NCBI GenBank assembly: GCA_946538475.1
Contig: CAMNGN010000054.1
Coordinates: 1 to 12,029, forward strand
DNA: 12,029 nt
Source: an uncultured Blautia sp.
GTDB lineage: Bacteria; Bacillota; Clostridia; Lachnospirales; Lachnospiraceae
Direction: 5' to 3'
Below are positions 1-7,124 of this stretch, piece by piece. Position numbers and translations under genes: made by a program. The notes under the pieces are model-generated. The model did not search any database and was not told the origin of the DNA. It saw nothing but the letters and a program-made list of their open reading frames with translations. Numbering within the stretch: the first letter of the stretch is position 1; every line of letters starts with the position of its first letter.

Positions 1-842
1 TCAACAAGCTCGATCAGGAAGTTCAGTTCCTTCCCTGCCATCTCATGATTTGCGTCGAATGTGATCATCGTATCTGTCTTCTCGGCTACCGTCACCGGGA
101 ACGGACGCCCATCGGGGCTCTGCAGGTAGACACGCTGTCCGGCGGTCAGTTCCTCTGAACCGGGCATCTGTGCGATTTCCACACGGAAGATGGCTCTCGG
201 ATCGGATTCGCCGTATGCCTCCGAAGGCATTAAATGCACGTTGACTTTTTCGCCCACTTTCATGTTGGCTACCGCTTTATCAAAACCCTTGATCATCATT
301 CCTGCACCGCAGACGAACTCCAGCGGTTCTCCGCGATCATAAGAAGAATCGAACTGTGTGCCATCGTTAAATGTTCCGCGATAATGTGTACGGCATGTCT
401 TTCCGACGTTCGGGCCGCTGATGCCGTCATCTTCATGGCATCCGCCGCCGCAGTCTCCCGAATGACTGCCGCAATGACCTTCTGCATGATCGCCGCAGGA
501 ATGTCCCTCGCCGTGATGATTACAGTTCGCGCCTGTATTTACAAGCTCGCCGCGAAGATATGCCTCAACCGCTTCATCGGCATCACCGGATGCTCCCGCG
601 CACAGCTCGATCCCGTGCCCGGCAAGCGCAGCCTGAGCGCCTCCGCCGATCCCTCCGCAGATGAGGACGTCAATAGCATTGTTTTCCAGCAATCCTGCCA
701 GAGCACCATGTCCGGTTCCGTTCGAACCCATAATATCGGTAGAAACGATATTACCGTCGATCACCTCATATACCTTGAATGTCTCTGTATGTCCAAAATG
801 CTGAAAAATTTCTCCGTTTTCATAAGTTACTGCAATTCTCAT
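1..842 (-). CDS. NifX-type metallocluster domain fused to SlyD-like FKBP prolyl isomerase (3' end beyond window)
   Basis: Partial gene: 280 codons are visible from the ATG at 842 and the frame is still open at base 1. Residues 1-105 match the dinitrogenase iron-molybdenum cofactor-binding fold (NifX/NifB C-terminal family), with the HFGHTE motif at 15-20 and the glycine-rich ICGGIGGGAQ at 61-70. Residues 107-136 form a linker with 5 Cys and 7 His. From about 145 an FKBP domain follows, with GTQFDSSYDRGEPLEF, MIKGFDKAV and SEAYGES motifs, and it ends in the SlyD-type DANHEMAGKELNF insert return at 263-275. The expected roles are binding of metal or metal clusters plus peptidyl-prolyl isomerase/chaperone activity in the cytoplasm. 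The start has an AAGGG Shine-Dalgarno 9 bases upstream. It lies 15 bases behind the nitroreductase stop, so the two are probably co-transcribed. Domain assignments rest on motifs; the metal is unknown. Confidence 0.88.
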   Translation of the reverse strand, partial: MRIAVTYENGEIFQHFGHTETFKVYEVIDGNIVSTDIMGSNGTGHGALAGLLENNAIDVLICGGIGGGAQAALAGHGIELCAGASGDADEAVEAYLRGELVNTGANCNHHGEGHSCGDHAEGHCGSHSGDCGGGCHEDDGISGPNVGKTCRTHYRGTFNDGTQFDSSYDRGEPLEFVCGAGMMIKGFDKAVANMKVGEKVNVHLMPSEAYGESDPRAIFRVEIAQMPGSEELTAGQRVYLQSPDGRPFPVTVAEKTDTMITFDANHEMAGKELNFLIELV

Positions 843-857
843 ATCGTGATTATCCCT

Positions 858-1382
858 TCATCTTACAAATTTGTAATAATCCTTCTTGTGCTCGATCGGA
901 GCCGGGAAACCTTCGGCCGGATATCCAAGAATGACATTGCCGACACCCACATAGTCTCCCTCATAGCCTGCTGCCTTCAGCAGTTCCTTGCCGAGGTCAT
1001 CTTCGAGCATCCCTTCTGCTCTGTTGATCCAGCGGCCGCCAAGTCCAAGAGCATATGCCGCGTTGAGCATATTTCCGATAGCGAGCGAGCCATCCTTGAC
1101 CGCATTGTCTCCGCGGGCTGCCGCGACAACGATAAGTGTGGGAGCTCCATAAAAGACATCCCATCCTTCAGGTGCACCTGCGATCTTTGCGTTCAGAACG
1201 CACAGCTTGTCGATCCATTCCTTATTCTGCACAACGATAAAAATCGCCGTCTGCTTGTTGCCACCCGAAGGTGCATTCATTCCCGCTTCCAGTACCTGAA
1301 TGAGTTCTTCGTCGGTGATCTGCTCCGGTTTGTATTTGTTTACACTTCTGCGATTAATGAGGTCCTGTAATGTTTCTTTCAT
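858..1382 (-). CDS. Nitroreductase family FMN protein
   Basis: A 174-residue protein of the small nitroreductase family: FMN-dependent, NAD(P)H-linked reduction of nitro or quinone-like substrates, cytoplasmic and normally a homodimer. Seen in the sequence are the N-terminal RRSVNKY (11-17), where the arginine/serine pair contacts the FMN phosphate in this family, NAPSGGN (36-42), and the helix starting DGSLAIGNMLNAAYALGLG (97-115) followed by RWI. The start at 1382 is set by GGGAGGC six bases upstream. The stop at 858 is 15 bases before the NifX-FKBP gene. The true substrate cannot be told from sequence. It is short, though within the range of clostridial members of the family. A likely promoter uses the end of palindromic element 1 as its -35. 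Confidence 0.9.
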   Translation of the reverse strand: MKETLQDLINRRSVNKYKPEQITDEELIQVLEAGMNAPSGGNKQTAIFIVVQNKEWIDKLCVLNAKIAGAPEGWDVFYGAPTLIVVAAARGDNAVKDGSLAIGNMLNAAYALGLGGRWINRAEGMLEDDLGKELLKAAGYEGDYVGVGNVILGYPAEGFPAPIEHKKDYYKFVR

Positions 1383-1442
1383 AGTGCTGCCTCCCGATCA
1401 AGCATATTAACCGAATCTTCTTTTTTTGATGTATCGTTTCAC

Positions 1443-1472
1443 AGTCTAACATAAGTACAGAGAATGGGTCAA
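1443..1472 (-). promoter_or_regulatory. Candidate sigma-A promoter for nitroreductase/NifX-FKBP, with -35 inside a repeat arm
   Basis: On the minus strand TTGACC (1472-1467) is followed after 18 bases by TAGACT (1448-1443). The -35 matches the consensus at 5 of 6 and the -10 at 4 of 6. The -35 is the outer end of palindromic element 1. The predicted leader to the ATG at 1382 is about 55 bases. No better promoter is visible in the gap. Prediction only. Confidence 0.4.
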
Positions 1473-1542
1473 TGGGGACGGTTCTTTTTGACCCATTTTG
1501 TCTTGTAAAAACGGGTCAAAAAGAACCGTCCCCATTGACCCA
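1465..1542. repeat. Palindromic repeat element 1 (REP-like)
   Basis: Perfect 30-base inverted repeat: arms 1465-1494 and 1513-1542, separated by 18 bases. The arm begins TGGGTCAATGGGGACGG and ends TTTTTGACCC. It starts two bases after the stop of the 194-residue protein gene and lies upstream of the nitroreductase gene. No U-run follows on the minus strand, so it is a poor classical terminator despite the very stable stem. It shares the GGGGAC-GTTC-TGACC core with elements 2, 3 and 4 and is best read as an interspersed palindromic repeat. Confidence 0.9.
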
Positions 1543-1544
1543 CA

Positions 1545-2129
1545 TCACTTCCGTCCCTTCGGACTCATCGGCTGCATCAGCACATAATCCGATTCTTCCA
1601 TCATAGAAACGATCACGGCCGGATCAAGCACCAGCAGGCAGTCGCAGTTCCACTCACGCAGGTACCGGGAAAACAGGTGATTATTCCTGAGTTCGATGGC
1701 ATCGACGCCCTGTTCCATCAGCTTCTCAAAATCAAGGTAACAGGGATTGGGGCTGTAAAACTCATGCAGCTGCTCCGGTGTGGGAAACTCTCCCGGCGGA
1801 ATATCCTTAAGCGCACTCATATCTTTAAGCTGCCACGGAGCAGTCTTTGGCAGCGGAACAAGATCCTCCGGCTTTGCGATCGTCAGAAGGTTTGCCGTGT
1901 CCGCCAGCCTGAAACGAAAACTCTTCTTCAGCGTCTCCGGCCTGTATTTTGTGTCCTTGCACCACTGTTTCCAGCCATAGACTATCTTTCCGTCGTCGAA
2001 ATTGCTGCTTTCCCTGGTGCCCCATAGGCCTGTCTTTTCGGCAGGCTTGCAGCTTTTTTCTTTGTTCACTGCCTTAAAAGCAAGCGACGGATTGTAAAAG
2101 TCCGAACCATAATGTACATATGTAGTCAA
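1545..2129 (-). CDS. Uncharacterised 194-residue protein with N-terminal HYGS motif
   Basis: I do not recognise a characterised family. The protein opens MTTYVHYGSDFYNP, has KTGLWGTRE at 32-40, YGWKQWCKD at 51-59, DFEKLMEQGVDAIEL at 133-147, and ends with a hydrophobic strand after WNCDCLLVLDP (160-170). I recall hypothetical proteins of gut Firmicutes and phages with the pattern HYGS...GGLW(A/G)S...GWKDWC, and place it there from memory. The H-x-G-S followed by G-L-W-(S/T) resembles the first two strands of ADP-ribosyltransferase-like folds, but this is inference. No signal peptide or membrane segment is visible. The start is TTG at 2129, chosen because GAGGAGGG lies 9 bases upstream and the conserved-looking HYGS follows at once. 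It is third in the unit after the oxidoreductase and hypA, 61 bases behind hypA. Confidence 0.8.
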   Translation of the reverse strand: MTTYVHYGSDFYNPSLAFKAVNKEKSCKPAEKTGLWGTRESSNFDDGKIVYGWKQWCKDTKYRPETLKKSFRFRLADTANLLTIAKPEDLVPLPKTAPWQLKDMSALKDIPPGEFPTPEQLHEFYSPNPCYLDFEKLMEQGVDAIELRNNHLFSRYLREWNCDCLLVLDPAVIVSMMEESDYVLMQPMSPKGRK

Positions 2130-2138
2130 AAAACAATT

Positions 2139-2146
2139 CCCTCCTC
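2139..2146 (-). promoter_or_regulatory. Ribosome-binding site deciding a TTG start
   Basis: GAGGAGGG on the minus strand, 9 bases before TTG at 2129. No in-frame ATG is available near the N-terminus, so this site fixes the unusual start of the 194-residue protein. Confidence 0.75.
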
Positions 2147-2190
2147 AAAACCGGTCGATCCGCCGGAAAAATCTGTCGTATACCGGAATA

Positions 2191-2535
2191 TTAACTCGCC
2201 TCGATCTCCTTGATCAAAAACTCTGACCCCTGCTTAAGCCAGGTTCTGCTGCTGCCGCACCGCGGACATATCTTTCCATACTGTACCGTGGGATACACGC
2301 TCCGGCAGTCTTCGCAGTACGTGAGCGCCTCGATGGGCTCGATCTCCATCTCTGCTTCCTTCAGCAGCTCATGTTTCTCTCTCGCCCACTTCCAGCAATC
2401 TTTCAGATATTCCGGGATGACTGTCGAAACCTCGCCAAGCTGCAGGGTAACTTTTGAAATATTTTCCACTTTGTTTTCGACAGCAACTTTTTCCACTTTA
2501 TCGATGATATAAAAAACGACACTTAACTCATGCAT
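2191..2535 (-). CDS. hypA: HypA/HybF hydrogenase nickel-incorporation protein
   Basis: A 114-residue protein of normal HypA length. HypA is a small cytoplasmic nickel metallochaperone that works with the GTPase HypB to insert Ni into the large subunit of [NiFe] hydrogenase, and with urease in some bacteria. The nickel site is the N-terminal MHE (His2, Glu3), which also fixes the start at 2535. The zinc finger is C74-x2-C77 ... C90-x2-C93, inside TYCEDC and ICPRC. LQLGEVSTVIPEYL (31-44) is typical of the family. It starts 10 bases after the stop of the large oxidoreductase without a strong Shine-Dalgarno, so translational coupling is likely. No hydrogenase, hypB or other hyp gene lies in the window, so its client is unknown. 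Confidence 0.93.
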   Translation of the reverse strand: MHELSVVFYIIDKVEKVAVENKVENISKVTLQLGEVSTVIPEYLKDCWKWAREKHELLKEAEMEIEPIEALTYCEDCRSVYPTVQYGKICPRCGSSRTWLKQGSEFLIKEIEAS

Positions 2536-2545
2536 ATACTTTTTC

Positions 2546-5341
2546 TTATCTGTAATCCGGCTCCGTCTTGCCTTTCAGGCGTACTTTGATCGCCTGCTTT
2601 GCACCATAGGGAAGAATATATTTCAGCTTATCTTCGCTCTTCCTCATGGTCGAACACTCCGGATTATCCCTGCGCAGATGAATGGCGTCAAACTCGCATC
2701 GGGTCGTACAGAGGCCGCAGCCGACGCACTGATTCTCGTCCACGACCGAAGCGCCGCACGAGAGACATCTTGCCGTCTCCGTCTTCACCTGTTCCTCCGT
2801 AAAGACTATTTTGTCGTCGCGGAAGGAACGTGCTTTTTCCGCCACCCTTCCGGGAACCTGCCGCTCACTTCTGTCATAGCTCGGGACAAGAATATCATCC
2901 TTGTCGAGCTCGACATAATGATTCGGATTTCTGCCGATGGTCAGCGAAGTATGCGGCTGAACATATCTGTGAAGAGAAATAGCCGCTTCCTTGCCTGCCG
3001 CGATCGCATCGATCACAAATTTAGGCCCGGTGACCACATCGCCGCCGGCAAAAACGTCGTCCTGCTTTGTCTGATAAGTCACCTTGTTGCAGACGATCGT
3101 CTTATTGCGGTGAACAGTCGCATGGCTTCCCTTCAGCAGGCTGCCCCATTCTACCGCCTGACCGACTGCCAGAACCACATGACGGCATTCGACAGTCCTG
3201 GTATCATTCTCATCATATTCCGGCGCAAAGCGTCCCTCGTCATTCGTCACGCGGGTGCACTTTTTGAACACGATGCCGCAAACTGCCCCTGACTCGTCCC
3301 TGAGGATCTCTTTCGGACCCCAGCCGCCTTCCAAAATCACGCCGTCTTCCAGCGCTTCCTCGATCTCCTCCTCGGAGGCAGGCATGATGTCACGCGTTTC
3401 CAGAGAGTACTGATACACTTTTCCCGCACCGGCGCGGATCGCATCGCGAGAGCAGTCGATGGCCACATTTCCGCCGCCGACCACTACCACGTCTCCGCGG
3501 AAGTCAAACGCCTCTTTTTCGTTGATCTCTCTCAGGAAATCCACCGCACTTAAGACATCTTCGCCCTCTTCGCCGGGAATACCCAATTTGCGGCCGCCCT
3601 GACACCCGATAGCGATGTAAAATGCCTTATAACCTTCACGTCTGAGGTCATCAAGAGTGATGTCTTTTCCTACCTCCACGCCGCACCTGAATTCGACACC
3701 CATTTCGCGGATAATGTCGATTTCTGCCGCGATCACATCTTTCTCCAGTTTGTAGGAAGGGATGCCGTAGACCAGCATGCCGCCGGGCTTTTCATTTTTG
3801 TCGAATACTGTCGGAGCGTATCCTTTTTCCGCCAGATAGTAAGCGCAGGAAAGTCCTGCGGGGCCGGCGCCGATGATCGCTATCTTTTCCGTGAAAGTCC
3901 CTTCGACTTTCGGGATGACCTTCTTAGGAATGTACCTGGTCTCTTTGTTCAGATCCTGCATGGCGATGAACTTTTTCACTTCATCGATGGCGATAGCCTG
4001 ATCGATGCTGCCGCGCGTGCAGGCTTCCTCACAGCGACGGTTGCAGATGTGTCCGCAGACTGCGGGCAGCGGATTGTTCTTCTTGATCAGTGCGAGAGCA
4101 TCCGTGTATCTTCCCTGTGCGGCCAGTTTTAAATAGCCCTGTATCGCGATGTGCGCGGGACATGCGGTTTTGCAGGGAGCGGTTCCGGTGTCATGTGTCT
4201 CGATACGGTTTGTATCGCGGTAGTCCCAGTTCCAGTCCTTCTCGCTCCAGGGCTTGTCGGTGGGAAGAAGTGCCTTCGGGTACTTCACCTGCTCGCCGTT
4301 TTTCCTGCAGAGCTTCTGCCCGAGAGTCACCGCGCCTGCGGGACATACCTCCACGCACCTGCCGCAGGCCACGCATTTATCCTTGTCGATATGGGCGACA
4401 TATGCGCTTCTGGACATGTTCGGCGTATTGAAGAGCTGCGAAGTTCTGAGGGCATAACACACGTTCACGTTGCAGTTGCAGATGGCAAAGATCTTGTCCT
4501 CGCCGTCGATGTTTGTGATCTGATGGACAAAGCCGTTCTCCTCACCCTTGCGGAAGATTTCCAGCGCTTCTTCCTTGGTGATGTATCTGCCGCCCTTGCC
4601 TGTCTCTACCACATAATCGGCCATGTCTCCCATCGCCACACACCAGTCATGGAAGTCGTCTCCGCAGCCTTCATCGAAAGTCATGCGGCTGCGTCGGCAC
4701 GAACAGGGTGATGCGGCATATTTGCCTTCGTACTTATCCAGCCAGTGCGAGATTTTCTCGATGCTGACTGCCTCGTTGCACATGTCCACTTCCTTCTGGA
4801 CAGGAATGACATGCATACCGATGCCGGCACCTCCCGGGGGAACCATCGGCGTCACTTTTTCCAGCGGCAGTCTGGTCATGTGCTCAAAGAACATGCCAAG
4901 TTCCGGATGTTCATCGATCAGCTTCAGATTCATGTTGGAGAATTCACCCGAACCCGGCACGAACATCGGCAGCACCCACTGCTTCTCTCTCTTTTCGTTT
5001 TCCCAATTATATTCGACAAGTCCGGTGTACGAAATCTTGTCGAGCATCTCGGTAAGCTCCTCGTCCGACATGCCTGAGGACGCTTTGAGTTCCGCGAAAG
5101 TTTTTGGCTGCCTTATGGTCTTGAAATTGTCAATTACGAACTGCGCAATCTTCTCATCATCGTAGCACAAAATGCGCACAGCCCAGTACTCCGGGTCGTC
5201 CTTGGTCACTTTTTTAAGACCGAGTTTGATGGGAATACGGTCTGTGATCAGTTTGCCCAGATCTGCGATCGGCTGCTTCATCGGGCCGTCTACATTGACA
5301 GACTCGGGGCGAAGGGGGTAATGCGGGTTTTTTCCTCCCAT
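2546..5341 (-). CDS. Multidomain Fe-S / FAD / NAD(P)H oxidoreductase (GltD-like core)
   Basis: A 931-residue flavin/iron-sulfur protein. Residues 60-125 look like a winged-helix segment. Residues 210-300 hold an unusual Cys set, PCSCRR (213, 215), C226, C234 and CNCNVNVC (288, 290, 295). C323-x2-C326-x2-C329-x3-C333-P is a [4Fe-4S] ferredoxin motif. Residues 385-460 are the helical Fe-S domain of GltD and DPYD (C390, C394, C429, C433, C437, C441). FAD binds at GAGPAGLS (491-498), with a second dinucleotide fold at GGGNVAIDCSRDA (622-634) and AGGDVVTGP (765-773). The C-terminus adds C859/C862 and C872-x2-C875-x2-C878-x3-C882. It probably moves electrons between NAD(P)H and a ferredoxin or other partner; the substrate is unknown. 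I chose the start at 5341 because GGAGGAA lies 6 bases upstream; the frame stays open to 5542 only through palindromic element 2. hypA follows 10 bases later. Confidence 0.9.
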   Translation of the reverse strand: MGGKNPHYPLRPESVNVDGPMKQPIADLGKLITDRIPIKLGLKKVTKDDPEYWAVRILCYDDEKIAQFVIDNFKTIRQPKTFAELKASSGMSDEELTEMLDKISYTGLVEYNWENEKREKQWVLPMFVPGSGEFSNMNLKLIDEHPELGMFFEHMTRLPLEKVTPMVPPGGAGIGMHVIPVQKEVDMCNEAVSIEKISHWLDKYEGKYAASPCSCRRSRMTFDEGCGDDFHDWCVAMGDMADYVVETGKGGRYITKEEALEIFRKGEENGFVHQITNIDGEDKIFAICNCNVNVCYALRTSQLFNTPNMSRSAYVAHIDKDKCVACGRCVEVCPAGAVTLGQKLCRKNGEQVKYPKALLPTDKPWSEKDWNWDYRDTNRIETHDTGTAPCKTACPAHIAIQGYLKLAAQGRYTDALALIKKNNPLPAVCGHICNRRCEEACTRGSIDQAIAIDEVKKFIAMQDLNKETRYIPKKVIPKVEGTFTEKIAIIGAGPAGLSCAYYLAEKGYAPTVFDKNEKPGGMLVYGIPSYKLEKDVIAAEIDIIREMGVEFRCGVEVGKDITLDDLRREGYKAFYIAIGCQGGRKLGIPGEEGEDVLSAVDFLREINEKEAFDFRGDVVVVGGGNVAIDCSRDAIRAGAGKVYQYSLETRDIMPASEEEIEEALEDGVILEGGWGPKEILRDESGAVCGIVFKKCTRVTNDEGRFAPEYDENDTRTVECRHVVLAVGQAVEWGSLLKGSHATVHRNKTIVCNKVTYQTKQDDVFAGGDVVTGPKFVIDAIAAGKEAAISLHRYVQPHTSLTIGRNPNHYVELDKDDILVPSYDRSERQVPGRVAEKARSFRDDKIVFTEEQVKTETARCLSCGASVVDENQCVGCGLCTTRCEFDAIHLRRDNPECSTMRKSEDKLKYILPYGAKQAIKVRLKGKTEPDYR

Positions 5342-5347
5342 TAATAT

Positions 5348-5354
5348 TTCCTCC
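5348..5354 (-). promoter_or_regulatory. Ribosome-binding site fixing the oxidoreductase start
   Basis: GGAGGAA, six bases before the ATG at 5341. It rules out the far upstream in-frame ATG at 5542, whose 67 extra codons would run through the repeat and show no family resemblance. Confidence 0.85.
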
Positions 5355-5402
5355 GTGAATATATAATTTTGATGGTTATGCAGTTTATATCCTGATTTGT
5401 AT

Positions 5403-5408
5403 ATTCTA
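5403..5408 (-). promoter_or_regulatory. Candidate -10 box upstream of the oxidoreductase operon
   Basis: TAGAAT (5 of 6 to TATAAT) on the minus strand, about 60 bases before the start at 5341. The spaced -35 region is a T/C-rich run with poor consensus, so this is only a weak promoter guess. No stronger signal is visible between element 2 and the gene. Confidence 0.3.
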
Positions 5409-5449
5409 CCACAAAGAAGAAGAAAAAGAAACAGGGGGACTGTTCTCTG

Positions 5450-5528
5450 TGGGTCAACGGGGACGTTTCTCTTTGACCCACTTTTTGCAAACAAAAATGG
5501 GTCAACGAGAAACGTCCCCGTTGACCCA
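5450..5528. repeat. Palindromic repeat element 2 (REP-like)
   Basis: Inverted repeat with arms 5450-5480 and 5498-5528 (31 bases each, one mismatch) around a 17-base loop. The arm begins TGGGTCAACGGGGACG and ends TTTGACCCA, close kin to element 1. It starts 10 bases after the caspase-like gene stop. An outer 9-base pair, GAAACAGGG (5428-5436) with CCCTGTTTC (5532-5540), extends the fold to 5428-5540 and overlaps the stop codon. No U-run follows on the minus strand. Confidence 0.9.
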
Positions 5529-5538
5529 TCGCCCTGTT

Positions 5539-7089
5539 TCATTTCTTAAGGACCACACCACTGCTCCCTGACGGATAGCACGTCACATGCTGCCGTCCGT
5601 TGTATGCCAGCACGTTCCTTCTGGTGTAGTTATACATTTCCTTGAGTGTGACTTTCTTGTCGTAGTTGCTGTCGCTCGGGATGTAGCCGCTATAGTTTCC
5701 GCCCGGGAAGCTGCATCCTGCGCCTTGCACGAAGTAGCGGGTGAAAAGGCCTCCAAATGTACCGTTTTGTGATACGTCGTATGTGACTTCACCCTTCTGA
5801 CCGCCGGCGAGCACCAGGAACTTGCTGTTCCTCAGTTCACCATTCTTCAGTGCAGTATCACTGCCGGGGTTGGTTTCGATCGACGTATCAGCTGCAGCAA
5901 AAGCATCTACTGCTGCGCGGTCAAACTTCTCGGGGCTGTATTCCATTCCGGCATCTTTTGAGATGGCATTTCCGCTGAAACAGCTGTCCAGCACGACGAT
6001 GACCCTGCCGGGAATTTTTTTCAGCGCAGATGCAAGCTCGCTCATGGAGAGATAGCTCGAGTCGACGCCCACCAGATAGCCCATGCTTCCGGAGTAGTTG
6101 TTAGAGCCGTGTCCGCTGTAGTAAAACAGTGAGACATCGTTGGAAGAAGCGCCGCCGAATGCGGATCTGATCGCGCTGAGGATCTGCGATTTGGTCAGAT
6201 TGTTTTTCTTCGTACAAGTATAATGATACTTGGAGAGCATGTTTGCCGATGCTTTGACATCATTCCTTGGGCCGCTCAGACTGTTCGCATAATAATAGTC
6301 ACCGTTGCCGATCAGCAGTGCGCGGTACTTCGTTGCCGTCGAGCCTGATTTTGTTTTGATCTTGGCGATTTTTGTGTACGTGCTGTAGCATTTTTTCCAT
6401 TTTCCGGTGCTCAGCTTACACTTTTTGAAAGCCCTCACACGGATGTAATAGGTAGTACCTTTAGAAAGACCCGTGAGGGTTTTGGATGTCGAACCCGTGA
6501 TCGTTTTTGCACGGTACGAGCCGGTTTTGTTTGAAAGGTTACTTTTGGATTTGGCATACTGAACTTCGTATCCCGAAAAGTTTTTGTAGCTTTGTGTCGA
6601 CTTCCACTGCAGTTTGATTTTGGTATTCGACTCAGCTTTGGCGGCAGAAAACTTTACCGGAGGGACACGAACATAAGCAACTTTATTGCCGGTATAACTG
6701 TGGCTGCCGTAATAATTGTAGGCAACCAGGCTGTATGTGTATGCTTTTCCCCATTTGGTTTTGACACTTGTGTCGACCATGTCAGTACAGGTGCCATATG
6801 CCCATCCGATATAACGGTTGACATTGTCATCGCTGCAGCGGCGGTATACATCGTAGTAACATACATCACTCCTGCGGTTGACCATAATGTGGATACCGTC
6901 ATTGCCATTGTATATTGTTTTGATCTTTGGTTTAGCTACCGATGCCTTTGACTGTTCGTCTCCCTTGCTGATCGTAACTTCCGGTGTTTTGCCCGTGTGT
7001 ATCTCTTCGGCGTTTACAGTCATAGCTGTGAGCATCATGGCTGTAAGTACACTGAGGATCCATATAACCATTTTTGATCTTTTCTTCAT
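5539..7089 (-). CDS. Secreted caspase-like (peptidase C14 / metacaspase-type) protease with FnIII-like domains
   Basis: A 516-residue exported protein. Residues 1-27 are a signal peptide (MKKRSK, hydrophobic core, cleavage near VNA-EE). Residues about 52-142 and 145-247 are two fibronectin type III-like modules; the second shows SGYEVQYAKSK and GTTYYIRVRAF. The caspase-hemoglobinase fold starts near 255 with YRALLIGNGDYY and NDVKASANML. The catalytic His is H327 in FYYSGHGS and the nucleophile is C370 in VVLDSCFSGNA; both are intact. Metacaspase-type enzymes cleave after Arg or Lys, but specificity here is inferred only. The predicted destination is the cell surface or medium. The start at 7089 has AAGGAG 7 bases upstream, and the longer frame from 7128 adds only an Arg-rich stretch. 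It lies 35 bases behind the XRE regulator and is probably co-transcribed. Element 2 follows its stop. Confidence 0.88.
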   Translation of the reverse strand: MKKRSKMVIWILSVLTAMMLTAMTVNAEEIHTGKTPEVTISKGDEQSKASVAKPKIKTIYNGNDGIHIMVNRRSDVCYYDVYRRCSDDNVNRYIGWAYGTCTDMVDTSVKTKWGKAYTYSLVAYNYYGSHSYTGNKVAYVRVPPVKFSAAKAESNTKIKLQWKSTQSYKNFSGYEVQYAKSKSNLSNKTGSYRAKTITGSTSKTLTGLSKGTTYYIRVRAFKKCKLSTGKWKKCYSTYTKIAKIKTKSGSTATKYRALLIGNGDYYYANSLSGPRNDVKASANMLSKYHYTCTKKNNLTKSQILSAIRSAFGGASSNDVSLFYYSGHGSNNYSGSMGYLVGVDSSYLSMSELASALKKIPGRVIVVLDSCFSGNAISKDAGMEYSPEKFDRAAVDAFAAADTSIETNPGSDTALKNGELRNSKFLVLAGGQKGEVTYDVSQNGTFGGLFTRYFVQGAGCSFPGGNYSGYIPSDSNYDKKVTLKEMYNYTRRNVLAYNGRQHVTCYPSGSSGVVLKK

Positions 7090-7096
7090 CGCTCTT

Positions 7097-7102
7097 CTCC
7101 TT
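7097..7102 (-). promoter_or_regulatory. Ribosome-binding site fixing the caspase-like gene start
   Basis: AAGGAG seven bases before the ATG at 7089. It selects the start that gives a conventional signal peptide over the in-frame ATG at 7128, which has no comparable site. Confidence 0.8.
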
Positions 7103-7124
7103 CTAAGTACAGCTTTTCTTCTTT

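Noticed and set aside
234..1370. Plus-strand open frame of 378 codons
   Set aside because: It runs antisense across the nitroreductase and NifX-FKBP genes, which have clear family motifs and ribosome-binding sites; the peptide resembles nothing and has no start signal.
1465..1542. Element 1 as a Rho-independent terminator
   Set aside because: The stem is long and perfect, but no U-run follows in the minus-strand direction, so I list it as a repeat.
2678..5165. Several plus-strand frames of 100-204 codons opposite the oxidoreductase
   Set aside because: These are mirror frames of a long, well-supported gene with regular codon use; none has a family motif or credible start.
5342..5542. A 67-residue N-terminal extension of the large oxidoreductase from the ATG at 5542
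   Set aside because: The extension is translated from palindromic element 2 and a T/C-rich leader; a strong ribosome-binding site points to 5341 instead.
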